Below, piece by piece: positions 1 through 8,898 of a stretch of 12,857 bases of DNA; the stretch's first letter is position 1; every line of letters starts with the position of its first letter. The notes under the pieces were generated by a model. That model saw only the letters and a list, made by a program, of their open reading frames with translations, searched no databases and had not been told where the DNA came from. Source of the DNA: Larix sibirica (taxonomy: Eukaryota > Streptophyta > Pinopsida > Pinales > Pinaceae). The position numbers and the translations under genes were made by a program. The DNA lies in NCBI GenBank assembly GCA_004151065.3, contig NWUY0300055520.1, positions 1 through 12,857 of the forward strand, read 5' to 3'.

Positions 1-204
1 AACATTGTTTGGGATATTCAAGACCACCAAGGTAATATCTTATATGCTTAGAAGGATCTGGAGAAGGAAGCATGTTCACATTTTAAAAAGTTGTTCTCTG
101 AAAATGGCCATAGTAGTGTTGATGATCAACCTAATGTCTTGAATTTTTACCCTTCTTTTTTCACTTTGGAAGAAGGCATCGAACTTGAAAAGCTGGTAAG
201 TATG

Positions 205-1033
205 GAAGAAGTTGAAAAAACACTGAAATCCTTCGCCAAAGACAAGAGTCCAGGCTCAAATGGCTGGACTGTTGAGCTTTTCACTGTTTTTTGGACATTA
301 TGGGTGATGAAGTTATGTGGATGATCGAGTACTCCAGGACTGAGGGTTGGGTTTCGGGAGGATTAAATTCTATTTTTTTAACTCTCATCCCGAAATGCAA
401 CAGGGCTTTTAGGCCAATTGCGCTATGCAATTTGGCCTACAAAATCACAACAAAGATTATCCCAAATAGACTAAAACCCAAATTATCTGAGATGATGTCA
501 AGAGAACAATTCGGTTTTCTAGCGAACAAGTAGATTTTGGATGTTGTGGGTATTTCACAGGAGGTTTTACACTCTATTAAGACCAAAAAATTAAATGCTT
601 TGATTCTAAAGCTTCATATGGTCAAAGCTTATGATCGAGTAAATTGGGTTTTTTTAGACAAATGTTACTATAGATCGGGATTCCTCTTACTGTTACAAAT
701 TGGATAATGGCATGTGTGACTTCTGCAAATTTCCCAGTTCTCATTAATGGATACCCTTCTGATTTCTTCAAAAGTCAAAGAGGATTGAGACAGGGATACC
801 CCCTATCTCCTCTGCTTTTTCTTCTGGTTATTGAAGGCTTAAGTCGAATGATCGATTTGGCAAAGAGGGAAGGGTTGTTAAAAGGTATTACGATTTCTCC
901 AAAGGTTTTTATCACCCATTTGTTGTTCGTGGATGATGTTGTACTTTTCCGCAGAGGTGCAGTAGAGGAATGGAATTTTTTTGCAGATATATTAAAGCGC
1001 TTTTTTCAAGATACAGGTATTGTGATTTGTTAG
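205..1033 (+). other. LINE A reverse transcriptase domain (RVT_1), inactive
   Basis: Blocks seen in order are KDKSPGSNGW (entry to the RT), LTLIPK, FRPIALCNLAYKI, REQFGF, LILKLHMVKAYDRVNW (motif A), SQRGLRQGYPLSPLLF (motif B) and FVDDVVLF (motif C, 926-937). The motif C aspartate pair is present. In motif A the first aspartate of the family pattern KLDxxKAYD, which is a metal-binding catalytic residue, reads His (CAT at 615-617, expected GAT). The second Asp of KAYD is kept. Frame changes near 285 and 670 and the stop at 531 also break the domain. PGPDG has become PGSNG. The family assignment rests on motif order and spacing and is secure; inactivity follows from the frame breaks alone. Confidence 0.93.
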
Positions 1034-2034
1034 AATAAATATGCTTTTATTTATTACAATACATAGCACCATGTATTGGATCATATCTCTCTTTTTCTCC
1101 CTTATAATATGTCATGCCTCGACTCTGGCTTCAAATATATAGGCTTCAACATTAAATTGAATGCTTATGGCATTAGTGATTGGTACTGGTTAATTGCAAA
1201 ATTTGAAAGGAAGATAAATATATGGTGTCATAAATTTCTTTCTCTCCGGGGAGACTTACTCTCCTAAAAGCAGTGCTATCAATTATTCCTGTTTATTGGT
1301 TTTTGAAGACACAAATCCCCTTCTCCATACTGAAGAAGATTAAATCTTTGATGTTTAAATTTTTGTGGTCTGAAACTTCTGATGGTGGAAAATTCCATTT
1401 GGAAAACTGGGAGAATTTATCTCTTCCAAAAGATCTAGGCGGTTGGAATATAAAAAATGTTTTTTGGTTCAACAATGCACTCTGTATAAAAGTCTTTGGC
1501 AGGGTTTGTTTGGGAGAGTCCTTTGGTCCGATGTTCTTCACAAAAAAATACATAAAAAAGGATATCATAGATTGGATTAGAAGACCTCCTGTCAAGTATT
1601 GGAATGCCTTAATTTTCTGGCGTAGTTTTATGAAAATACTTCCATGGATTAAGTGTCACCTAGCCTGGAAAAGTGGAGATGGTAAGAAGTCGTTTTTTGG
1701 AATTGACCCATACAGTGGGAATGTTACATATTATGAATTGTCTACAATCACAAGAGGTCATCTAGCGGATTTGGGCTTCCATACGTTGGACAAAATAAAA
1801 ATACCATCATGGTTACCTCTCAATTCCTCGTATTGGCTCACGACACAGGACCTGGGGCTGGGCAGTATTTAGAGTATCGAATGTGAACACTATATTGTAA
1901 AGTTAAACTTTGCAGGAATCTATCTTTCAAATGTTGAAGATAAATTGGTTTGGTGTAAAAATTCAGAGACTGGGGAAGTGACTGCTAAGACAACCTATAA
2001 ATCCATTGTTGATGAACATACTACAGGGGTTTCT

Positions 2035-2250
2035 AAGTGGTGGTTCTCGGTGCTTTGGAAATGGAAGATCCCATTGAAAGCCAAATGTTTCATTTGGATT
2101 GTTATTGAAAACAAACTATTAACATGGGGGAATCTTATCAGAAGAGGTTTCAGCGGACCCAATCGGTGTATTTTGTGCAAAACTGAAGGCGAAAGCATCA
2201 ACCACTTGTTTGTTCTATGTCCATTTTATGTTCGGGTTTGGGATGAGACA
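2035..2250 (+). other. LINE A zf-RVT zinc-binding domain
   Basis: The segment begins with WWFSVLWKWKIPLKAKCFIW, continues through NKLLTWGNLIRRG, and reaches a zinc-ligand set: Cys 2167-2169, Cys 2176-2178 (C-x2-C), His 2203-2205 and Cys 2218-2220 (HLFVLC). This matches the zf-RVT pattern that follows the RT in plant LINE ORF2 proteins. All four ligands are kept. The domain is followed directly by WDET and a TGA at 2251-2253 at a position where Trp is usual. LINE B carries the same domain with an internal deletion, so this copy serves as a local reference for measuring that loss. Confidence 0.88.
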
Positions 2251-2528
2251 TGATTTACAATAAGGATAACAAATGATTGGTCGAACTTTGATTTTGACTC
2301 TTCTTACAGAATCTGGGTTCATAATCATAAATCTTATGAGTCTCTCCCTGCTTTGGTGACTTGGGAATTGTGGAAAGCTCAGAATAGAGCTTTGTTTCAT
2401 AATGTCGTTCCCTCAGCTACAATTGTTAAGAAGAATATTTTAACATCCTTTAGTAGTCTCGTCACGAGCAAAAGATCCCTCATGCAAGTCGAAGACATTT
2501 TGATATGGTTGTTTCAAACAAAGCCTCT

Positions 2529-2925
2529 GGATTCTTTGATGGTGCCTCGTCAGGAGGCAGTTGTGGAGCAGGCCTTTACTTGATTGAATGCAAGGAGATT
2601 AGTTTCAGAATGAAATTATCTTGTGGTTCAGGTACCAATACTAAAGAAAAATTGTTGGTTCTTTGGGGCATTCTAAAAGTTGCAAATATGTTTGGGATCG
2701 ACACAATCAACATCTTTGGAGACTCAATGACAATTGTTCAGTGGGATCGTAAATCTTATAGACTCCAGGAGATCCATTACACTCATTAGTGCAGAAGAAT
2801 TGATTCTTTATCGAATACTTTTCATGATATATCTATAGATCATATCTATAGAGAGTTCAATGATGTTGTTGATGCTCTCTCCAAGGAAGCCTTAAATGGG
2901 GAAGATGGCAGGATTTCTTGGCAAG
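2529..2925 (+). other. LINE A RNase H domain (RVT_3 type), full length, one catalytic residue probably changed
   Basis: The fold's markers appear in order: FFDGAS (first Asp, 2538-2540), TNTKEKLLVLWGIL, IFGDSM (Asp 2721-2723), a stop at 2787 inside the usual L-x-x-W block, HIYREFN, and VDALSKEAL (last Asp, 2871-2873). The family pattern around the second catalytic residue is TN-x-x-A-E-L. Here it reads TNTKEKL, so the glutamate column holds Lys (AAA, 2649-2651) and the neighbouring Ala column holds Glu. I infer that the catalytic Glu was lost by G-to-A and that the adjacent Glu is fortuitous. The domain would degrade the RNA strand of the RNA-DNA hybrid. It is in a different frame from the zinc finger because of a shift near 2515. 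Confidence 0.88.
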
Positions 2926-2987
2926 AATGGACAGAGGGGACTATGAATCATTCTGGATATGTTTATCTTTTTGACGATTATCCGTGA

Positions 2988-3216
2988 AGGATAGTATGTT
3001 TTTTTGTTGTTCTTATATTTTTGGAGGCGGAGCCATGTCTTTTGATGTTTTTAGCGGGTATCCATGATGTTAGACAATGTATCATGTTGTTTTGTATTTT
3101 GGGCTTGGACGGTTATCGTTTTCATTCTAACTCTTCAGTTATAATTTTTGAGGTGGGGATGTACTTTTTGATTCCTAGTAATAACAAAAGTACAATTTTT
3201 TCTTCTTGAAAAAAAA
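2988..3216 (+). other. LINE A 3' UTR and short A tail
   Basis: After the ORF2 stop comes about 220 bases of T-rich, G-containing sequence without coding similarity. It ends in TTCTTCTTG followed by eight A residues (3209-3216). A T/G-rich 3' UTR closed by an A run is usual for plant L1-type LINEs and marks the site where reverse transcription was primed. I see no clear second poly(A) signal. The sequence beyond the A run changes to plain AT-rich DNA, which supports 3216 as the element end. Confidence 0.7.
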
Positions 3217-3370
3217 TTTAAATTTGAAATTTGAAATTGAAATTATATGAAATTGTTAATTTGACATTTTGAAAATAATTTAGTCTTTTAAACATGGTTT
3301 ATGTATTAAAGGATATTAAATGAGACAATTAGTTATTTATATAACAAATTATATATAACTAAAAGATGAG
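3217..3370. other. AT-rich spacer between the two LINEs
   Basis: There is no gene here. The first 30 bases repeat short TTTGAAA-like words (AATTTGAAATTTGAAATTGAAATT), a degenerate microsatellite directly after the LINE A tail. The rest is A/T-rich with ATATATAA-like stretches. It may include the insertion site of LINE B, but I could not identify a convincing target-site duplication. Confidence 0.6.
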
Positions 3371-3672
3371 TTGGGGTTCTTTCGTTTCGGGGGGGTTTCA
3401 GCTATGCGAAGTGCGAAGGTTTGAAGCTCAGATTCTGAGGTTTCCATCTATTTTCTCTCTAACTGTTTTTGGTCCTAATCCCTGTCCTTTCCCCTCCATG
3501 ACGTAAGGTCCTCCACTCACATCCTTCACGTGCCACCCTTCTCCATTCTTGTGGCACCGCTTTCCTGTTACATGCGTCTCCCTTCCTCGTTGACTCGTGT
3601 CCCCTTGTCATCTTCCTCTTCCTGTACCCTCGCTCTTTCCCCCTCTGTTTTACATCACCCTGTACCTCCATC
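3371..3672 (+). promoter_or_regulatory. LINE B 5' UTR, likely internal promoter region
   Basis: The stretch is strongly pyrimidine-rich (about 3440-3672) and clearly less A/T-rich than the flanks. It holds words that match known plant cis-elements: TGACGT at 3499-3504 (bZIP/as-1-like core), CACGTG at 3527-3532 (perfect G-box) and TTGACT at 3590-3595 (W-box-like). L1-type LINEs are known to carry an internal promoter in the 5' UTR. That these words drive this element is inference, since each is short enough to arise by chance. No open frame with protein similarity is seen here on either strand. Confidence 0.5.
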
Positions 3673-5126
3673 ATGGTAATTGATGAGGTTAATTATGAGC
3701 TTTCCCCTATTCACAATGAAATCTTCCCAGACGATAATGGTTTTAAGTGTAGTTTGGAAAAGACAGCTAAAGTGATGAATCACTTGCCCTTGCAATAGTC
3801 TGTTAATGAGACAGGACTTTCAGCCATGTTCCTGAATAATGATAACAGTACTTCTAAAAAATCTAACGCGAGAGATGGACGTAAGAAAAAAGGAGCTCTG
3901 GCCAAAAAGGTGGCGGCCTCGCTTGTGGTCGAAAAAGAAATTGGCATCGAAGAAGTTCCTGCTTATCTTTCTACAACATTAGTGGGCAGCTTCTGTGGCA
4001 AGCAGGTTAGAGAAACCGCCCTGAGAAGTTGGATGGAACTCAATTGGAAGCTTGCACTGAAACAATTTCTCACCTTTCACATTTTGTCCTGTGGTTGGAT
4101 ACTCTTTTGTTTACACTCAGAGCTAGACAGGAATCATCTCTTAAACCATAGTTGGAATTGGGGCCTGTCAGGTTTGATTTTAAAAGAATGGCAAGTGGAC
4201 TTCGAAGCTAGAAGGGAGCCACATAACGTTCAACAAGTATGGGTAATTCTTCCCGGCTTACCATTGATATTTTGGCAAAAACATATCTTAGAAGCAATTG
4301 GAGGAAAATTGGGTCGTTTTATTTCGCTAGAAGATACTGGGAATCTAAGGTTGATTGTAGATGTGCCCGTATTCTGATAGAATTGAACCTATGGGATGGT
4401 ATCTATGAGGAATTGAAAATTGAAATGTTTGGAAGCATTTGGAACCAACGGTTGGACTATTGGAAAATTCCATTTAGATTCTATGGGTGCAGACAGGTAG
4501 GCCATTTGGATCAGGATTGTCCTGTTCTAGTATATATGCTCAACAAGAAGAAAGTCTTGGTGAAGAAGGTGGGGCAAGATGGAATTATCACTCCAGGTTT
4601 GGGCCGCGTATCCTCGGAACACGGAACAGTGGAAACCTGTACAATATCACAGAAAATGCAACCTTAGGAATGCAAGCTTGAAGATACTTCAGGACGATCG
4701 ACTTCCTCTCCCGGTAAGACTGTCATCTCGATTCCTTTTTCCCCACCTTCTTTTACTCCTGATGTCATTATTTCTGATGTGTCAGTATCCCCAATTCCTC
4801 ATTGTTCCCTCCCTTCTCCTTTACACACGTCCTCCCCTTTGTCCTCCCTTAAGAAAGGGCATCTCTCCACCTCGCCACCTTTCTCTACAAAACTCCTTCC
4901 TCCAAAAGTTTACAATACCCAGTATAGAACCGCCTCTTTAGAAAAATATGGTTTTTTAGAGAAAAATGATGAAGTGATAATGGGAGGTCTGGAATTGGAT
5001 CCAACACCCAAAATTTCTCTTGGAAGGAAGTTGTTCCTGTCAAAGGCAAAAAATCAAGTTGTTCAGGAGATTAAGGCGGGTAAACAGTCCACCATAACTA
5101 GGGCCCTTAGAGCAGGCAGTGACTAG
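3673..5126 (+). pseudogene. LINE B ORF1: DUF4283-like, zinc-knuckle nucleic-acid-binding protein, broken
   Basis: ATG at 3673 opens a frame (MVIDEVNYELSP) that runs to about 4350, with one stop at 3796 (TAG after CAA). A basic N-terminal patch (GRKKKGALAKKV) is followed by the DUF4283-like core ending in VWVILPGLPLIFWQKHILEAIGG-x-LGRFISLE. Between about 4345 and 4370 the frame shifts. It continues with ARILIELNL, then the zinc knuckle (4479-4520), a stop at 4665, a Ser/Pro-rich linker, and a C-terminal KQSTITRALRAG ending at 5126. In the knuckle the first Cys reads Phe (TTC, 4479-4481); Cys 4488, His 4503 and Cys 4518 are kept. ORF1 proteins of this group bind element RNA in the ribonucleoprotein. 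The stop lies 14 bases before the ORF2 ATG, as in related elements. A start between 3673 and 3826 is possible. Confidence 0.87.
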
Positions 5127-5140
5127 GTCAAGGTTCCTTA

Positions 5141-5848
5141 ATGCATCTTCTCTCCTTCAATTGTAGGGGGTTAGGGGGCACCCCCAAACAAAATTCCCTC
5201 AAACAGTTGAGAAAAACCTTGAATCCAACTGTAATCCTTCTTCAGGAGACAATGACAAAAGGCTCCAAGGCTACATAATTAGTTGGACATTGGATCAAAT
5301 ATTGGACTTTTATCTCTTAGGATGTGGACAGACACTCGGGGGGTTTATTAACAGGTTGGAGCCCTATGATGGAAAAAGTGGTATCAGAATGTTGTGATTC
5401 AGTTTTAAAATTGGTTCTGAAAGACTCTGCAACAGGGTTATCTTTTACCTTTTTGAATGTTTATGGTTCTTTTATAAATCGCAAACCCTTTTGGGAAAAT
5501 TTGGACTAGCTGGGATTTTTGAAGGACCAGCATGTAATCTTAGGGGGAGATCTAAATCTTATGGTCTCAGTCAGAGAAATATGGTTAAACCTTACAAGAC
5601 CAAATTCCCTAAGTAACTTATTTATCTCTTTGTTTGAATCTAACAACCTTGTTGATGTCATCCCCTGCAAATTAGAACCAACATGGAGAAACAGAAGGAG
5701 CGGTGACAAAGCCATCTCGAAGAGATTAGATAGATTTCTTGTCTCAGACCATATCATTGATAGCCACCTATATATCTCTTCTTGGGTAGAGGAAGGGGGA
5801 CTCTCAGATCACCGTCCCATCCTCCTCGAATTGCTTCTGGAAAAAAAG
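5141..5848 (+). other. LINE B AP-type endonuclease domain
   Basis: The catalytic set of the exonuclease-endonuclease-phosphatase fold is visible: Asn in SFNCRG (5159-5161), Glu in LLQET (5246-5248), Tyr in NVYG (5462-5464), Asp and Asn in GGDLN (5549-5557), Thr in PTWRN, Asp in RLDRFLVS (5729-5731) and the SDH triad (5804-5812). All these residues are kept, so only three nonsense codons (5276, 5318, 5507) break it. In L1 elements this domain nicks the target DNA, and the free 3' end primes reverse transcription. Residues after the first stop show the expected GGLLTGWSP block. Confidence 0.9.
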
Positions 5849-6474
5849 CTGAAAGCTCCTTTCTGTTTCAACCCTTTATGGCTTAAGGAAGAAAGTTACC
5901 TACAGTTGATTAAGGAATGTTGGATTCCAGTAAACCCCTCTTCACATGAATCCTATATGAAACAATTAAGGGACAATCTAGCTAAATCCAAGGAGACTTC
6001 TAGGATTTGGTCCCTTAATTATAACAAGAATCAACAAGCTCGTTTAAAAGAAGTGGAAGAGGAAATCTCAGCTCTTTACAAAAACAATCTTCCGGGTGTT
6101 TTTTCCTTTGAAGAGACGAAGAAACTAAAGGCTCTAGAACTAACAAGAGCAGAACTTCTAGCCAAAGAAGAGTCTATTTGGAGATTAAAAAGTCGAGCAG
6201 TTTGGATAGCAGAAGGGGATAATAATGCTAAGTTCTTTCACAAATTTTCCTCCTACCGGCGAAATCTAAACACAATAAGTGACATCCAAAATGAAGAAGG
6301 AGTATCTGTATCTAATTTCGAGGACAAAGCAGCAACAGGTGTCTCCTTCTTCAGTTCTCTTTTCAAAGAAAAGGAGGGGTGCGAAATCCAAGAAATGTTA
6401 AAAGTCCTCATAATTTTCCCCAGATCTATTTTGGAAGAAATGAGCACCTCCTTAATGAAGGAAATCACAGAGGA

Positions 6475-7243
6475 GGAACTAAAAGCTACACTATCTTCTT
6501 TCCAGAAAGGTGAGATTCCAGGTCCTGATGGGCTCATAGTGGAATTCTTCCTGGGTTTTTGCGATCTGATGAAATCAGACTTACTATTGGCAGTCCAGGA
6601 ATCACATAAATCTGGGAAAGTCTTAGGAGCTCTAAATTCTACATTTCTAGCCCTCATTATGAAAAAAAAGAAGGCTCAATCCTTTACTGATTTCTATCCA
6701 ATATCATGTTGCAACTTGATTTATAAACTTATAGCGAAATTTATTGCTCTTCGGTTGAAGCCTACTACGAGCGAAATCATCTCAGAGGAGCAGTTTGGCT
6801 TCCTATATAATCACCAGATCAACAATGCAATATCCCTGGCTCAGGAAATGATTCATTCTATCATTAAAAAAAAAAGAGCTTTATCCCTAAAATTGGATCT
6901 CTCAAAGGCGTATGACAGAGTTAATTGGACATTTCTTATACTTCTGCTTATTCAAGTTGGCTTCTCGATGGACCTGGTGAATTGGATAATGGCCTGTGTA
7001 AACTCAACATCTTTTGCTATTCTTATCAATGGTTCTCCCTCTTCATTTTTCCGAGCTTCTAGAGGTCTGAGACAAGGGTGCCCGTTATCCCCCTTTCTCT
7101 TCCTCTTTATAGCAGAAGCCCTTAGTAAACTAATGCAAAAGGCCAAGACCTTGGGTTCTTTCCAGTGGATTCAGGTATCAGATACCTCTACTCTGTCTCA
7201 CTTGCTTTTTGTGGATGATGTGTTACTCTTAGGCATAGGAACT
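6475..7243 (+). other. LINE B reverse transcriptase domain, active-site residues preserved
   Basis: In one uninterrupted stretch the segment shows GEIPGPDGLIVEFF, LNSTFLALIMKKKK, FYPISCCNLIYKLIAKFI, EEQFGFLYN, LKLDLSKAYDRVNW (motif A, Asp at 6896-6898), ASRGLRQGCPLSPFLF (motif B) and FVDDVLLL (motif C, 7208-7219). All three catalytic aspartates are present, unlike in LINE A. Two otherwise strongly conserved positions are altered: LIPK reads LIMK, and FRPIS reads FYPIS, which loses a nearly invariant Arg. The domain is followed at once by a TAG (7244) where GTW is usual. Confidence 0.93.
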
Positions 7244-8311
7244 TAGGATAATTTAAGCGCTCTAGCCATTGTTCTCTCTTTATATCAGCAGGCTACGAGT
7301 ATGGAAATCAATCTTGAAAAATAAAACCTGGTGGTTCATGAATTTGCTGAAGAACTTCGGCACAGAGCTGCTTCCCTCATGTCAGTCCCTATATCCTGAT
7401 TTCAAGATGGTTTCAAATATTTAGGCCTCTTTTTAAAGCCTAACACTTACTCGTTCAAAGACTAGGTATGGCTTGTCAAGAAGGTGGAAGCTCGAATCTC
7501 CTGTTGGGCTAACAGGTTCCTATCTAGAGGAGGGAGGCTAACGCTTTTAAAGGCGGTTCTTCAGAGCATCCCTGTGTATTGGGAAGAAATTGCTTACATT
7601 CCAAAAGGAATTCTAGTTAAGATCAAGAAGAAATGCCTATCCTTTCTTTGGACATCAAGTAGAAAAAGAGAAGGTATCCCCCTGGAAAAATGGACCACCG
7701 TTGCAAATCTAAAAGAGATAGGAGGATGGGGGATCAAGAATCCTCTCACTTTTTGTCAAGCGCTAGCAGAAAAATCTCTCTAGAGATTAGAACAACACTC
7801 TTCATCTTTATGGGGACAAACTCTTATTTCCAAATATTGTACAAACACCTCTATTGTGGACTGGTTTAGAAGTAGAAATAAATCATTTAAGGGAGGCTCA
7901 GTTGGGTGGAAAGCCTTGGTTTTATCTTTTCCACTTATTGGGAATTGGATAGCTTGGAGAATAGGCAGCGGAAGACAGGTCCGTATAGGCTCAGACCCTT
8001 GGGTTGGAGCAGGAGACAGATACCGACTTTCAGAAGGACTAATGAAGAAGCTGAAGAGATCCAATATCCATGTGTTAGCGGATGCAAATGTTAATGACAC
8101 CCATTCTGATAGATGGATCACGACGTATGAGATAGGCCTGAGCAGCGAAGAAGCCATGGAATGGTCTAATTTTTAAAATCTTCTCAGGATGAACTTTGTT
8201 GCTCTGTTTGAAGACTTTGAAGATAAACTTGTTTGGACCATGAATAACTTAAATGGAGAATACACAACCAAACTCATCTACGAAGCATATAACAAAAATA
8301 AGTTCAGTGGA

Positions 8312-8468
8312 GAAAAAAATGGTGGCTAGTCCTAAGTAACAAGCTCCTCACATGGGAAAACTTGATTAAACGAGGTTGGAAAGGTATCAGTCATTGCTCT
8401 CTGTGCCTCGTCTTTGTTGAAACTTCATCCCACTTATTCTCACCATGTGTTTATGCAGAAACAGTCTG
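8312..8468 (+). other. LINE B zf-RVT domain with internal deletion and frameshift
   Basis: Read in frame 1, WWLVLSNKLLTWENLIKRGW runs straight into the zinc ligands: Cys 8395-8397, Cys 8404-8406, His 8431-8433 and Cys 8446-8448 (SSHLFSPC). In LINE A 16 more residues occur between WW and the IENKLLTW block, including the usual W-x-x-K-I-P-x-K-x-K-x-F-I-W segment. LINE B has lost about 18 codons there. The frame also changes at the A7 run 8313-8319 just upstream. The zinc ligands themselves are kept. Absence of the first half is read directly; the size of the loss is by comparison with LINE A. Confidence 0.82.
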
Positions 8469-8751
8469 GAAGGCCACCATTAAGAAGCTCATGGATGCTG
8501 AAATATCTTTGGACGCGACTTTGGATTTTTGTTCTCATAACTGGTGGAAGAACCCTTTGGTACGAAATTTTGATGATTTCCCTTCCTTTTTCCTTTACGA
8601 CATATGGTTGGCTAGGAACTCTGTCATTTTTCTTGAAAACAGAATCCCTGTTGAAGTTACATCGGCCCTAATAGTGCAGTGGCAAAAAGAACACAAACAA
8701 GAAGAGACTCATAAAAAATAGAGAGTTCTGATCCATCCTACCATAGATAAT

Positions 8752-8898
8752 AATTTTCCTTAGGCTTACTTTGACGAGGCCAGTCAAGGTAACCCATAAT
8801 TAGGAGGCGCAGGAGGAGTTATATATCTAAATGATCTCAATAAATTTACCATCCTCTATGGTACAAGGCACGGTACTAGAGCGTTGGTCTAGGGCATA
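8752..8898 (+). other. LINE B RNase H domain, N-terminal stump
   Basis: Frame 1 reads FP-stop-AYFDEASQGNP-stop-LGGAGGVIYL and then ILYGTRHGTRALV-stop-GI. This is the first strand region of plant LINE RNase H (usual pattern PWAYFDGASQGN-x-x-LGGAGGV). The stop at 8761 replaces the expected Trp. The first catalytic Asp is kept, but the following Gly is Glu. After HGT the usual N-x-x-A-E block has small losses that remove the catalytic Glu. Similarity ends near 8898: no GDS block and no ADxLSK block follow. The domain is therefore truncated to about one third. Confidence 0.8.

Larger units (their letters stand above)
1..2987 (+). pseudogene. LINE A ORF2 polyprotein (RT-zf-RVT-RNase H), broken
   Basis: Similarity runs through several frames. 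Frame 1 covers bases 1 to about 285, frame 3 to about 670, frame 2 to about 1250, frame 1 to about 2515, and frame 3 to a final TGA at 2985-2987. Four frameshifts are therefore needed. In-frame stops lie at 49, 531, 1031, 1064, 1870, 2251 and 2787. The stop at 531 sits where family members have Gln (NKQILD), so CAG became TAG. The stops at 2251 (after WDET) and 2787 (after HYTH) sit where Trp is expected. Downstream of the RT, residues such as SIIPVYW and LGGWNIKN are the usual thumb/connection blocks. A small deletion has removed part of the stretch between LIPK and FRPIALCN (about 390-415). The start is outside the window. The intact protein would act in the nucleus as reverse transcriptase and RNase H. 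Confidence 0.92.
1..3216 (+). mobile_element. LINE A: plant L1-type non-LTR retrotransposon, decayed, left end outside window
   Basis: The order of recognisable parts is the pre-RT linker, reverse transcriptase, thumb/connection region, zf-RVT zinc finger, RNase H, 3' UTR and a short A run (3209-3216). In established knowledge this order is that of ORF2 of the plant L1 LINE group, which copies by target-primed reverse transcription. Coding similarity already starts at base 1, so the endonuclease, ORF1 and 5' end lie upstream of the window or are missing; I cannot say which. Frameshifts, stops and active-site substitutions show that the copy is dead. It lies about 155 bases upstream of LINE B in the same orientation. 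The two differ in sequence: the RT block after QFGF reads NK-stop-ILDVVGISQE here and NHQINNAISLAQE in LINE B, so they are separate families rather than a duplication. The 5' target-site duplication cannot be examined. Confidence 0.93.
5141..8898 (+). pseudogene. LINE B ORF2 polyprotein (EN-RT-zf-RVT-truncated RNase H), broken
   Basis: ATG at 5141 starts MHLLSFNCRGLGG, the standard beginning of plant LINE endonucleases. One frame continues to about 8310 without any indel, carrying nine stops: TAA 5276, TAG 5318, TAG 5507, TAG 7244, TAA 7322, TGA 7397, TAG 7463, TAG 7781 and TAA 8174. At 7244, 7397, 7463 and 7781 the context (for example PIS-stop-FQDGFKYLG and EKSL-stop-RLEQ) calls for Trp. 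Domains in order are endonuclease (5141-5848), a coiled-coil-like linker (LKEVEEEISALYKNN and onward), RT, thumb with SIPVYW and IGGWGIKN, zinc finger and an RNase H stump. A frameshift at an A7 run (8313-8319) moves the end into another frame. The longest stop-free piece, 5519-7246, covers the end of EN through the RT. Confidence 0.93.

Noticed and set aside
3021-3209. Small open frame in the LINE A 3' UTR
   Set aside because: It lies after the ORF2 stop in T-rich UTR sequence, with no similarity to any ORF2 part.
3340-3372. Target-site duplication of LINE B (ATATAACTAAAA before the element, ATATGAACTCATAAA after the A tail near 9024)
   Set aside because: The match needs gaps and is made of low-complexity A/T words; it could be chance.
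6253-6657. Long minus-strand open frame, and others at 1293-1595, 5506-5757 and 7780-8157
   Set aside because: They lie antisense within strongly supported LINE coding regions and show no protein motif; they mirror the plus-strand codon pattern.
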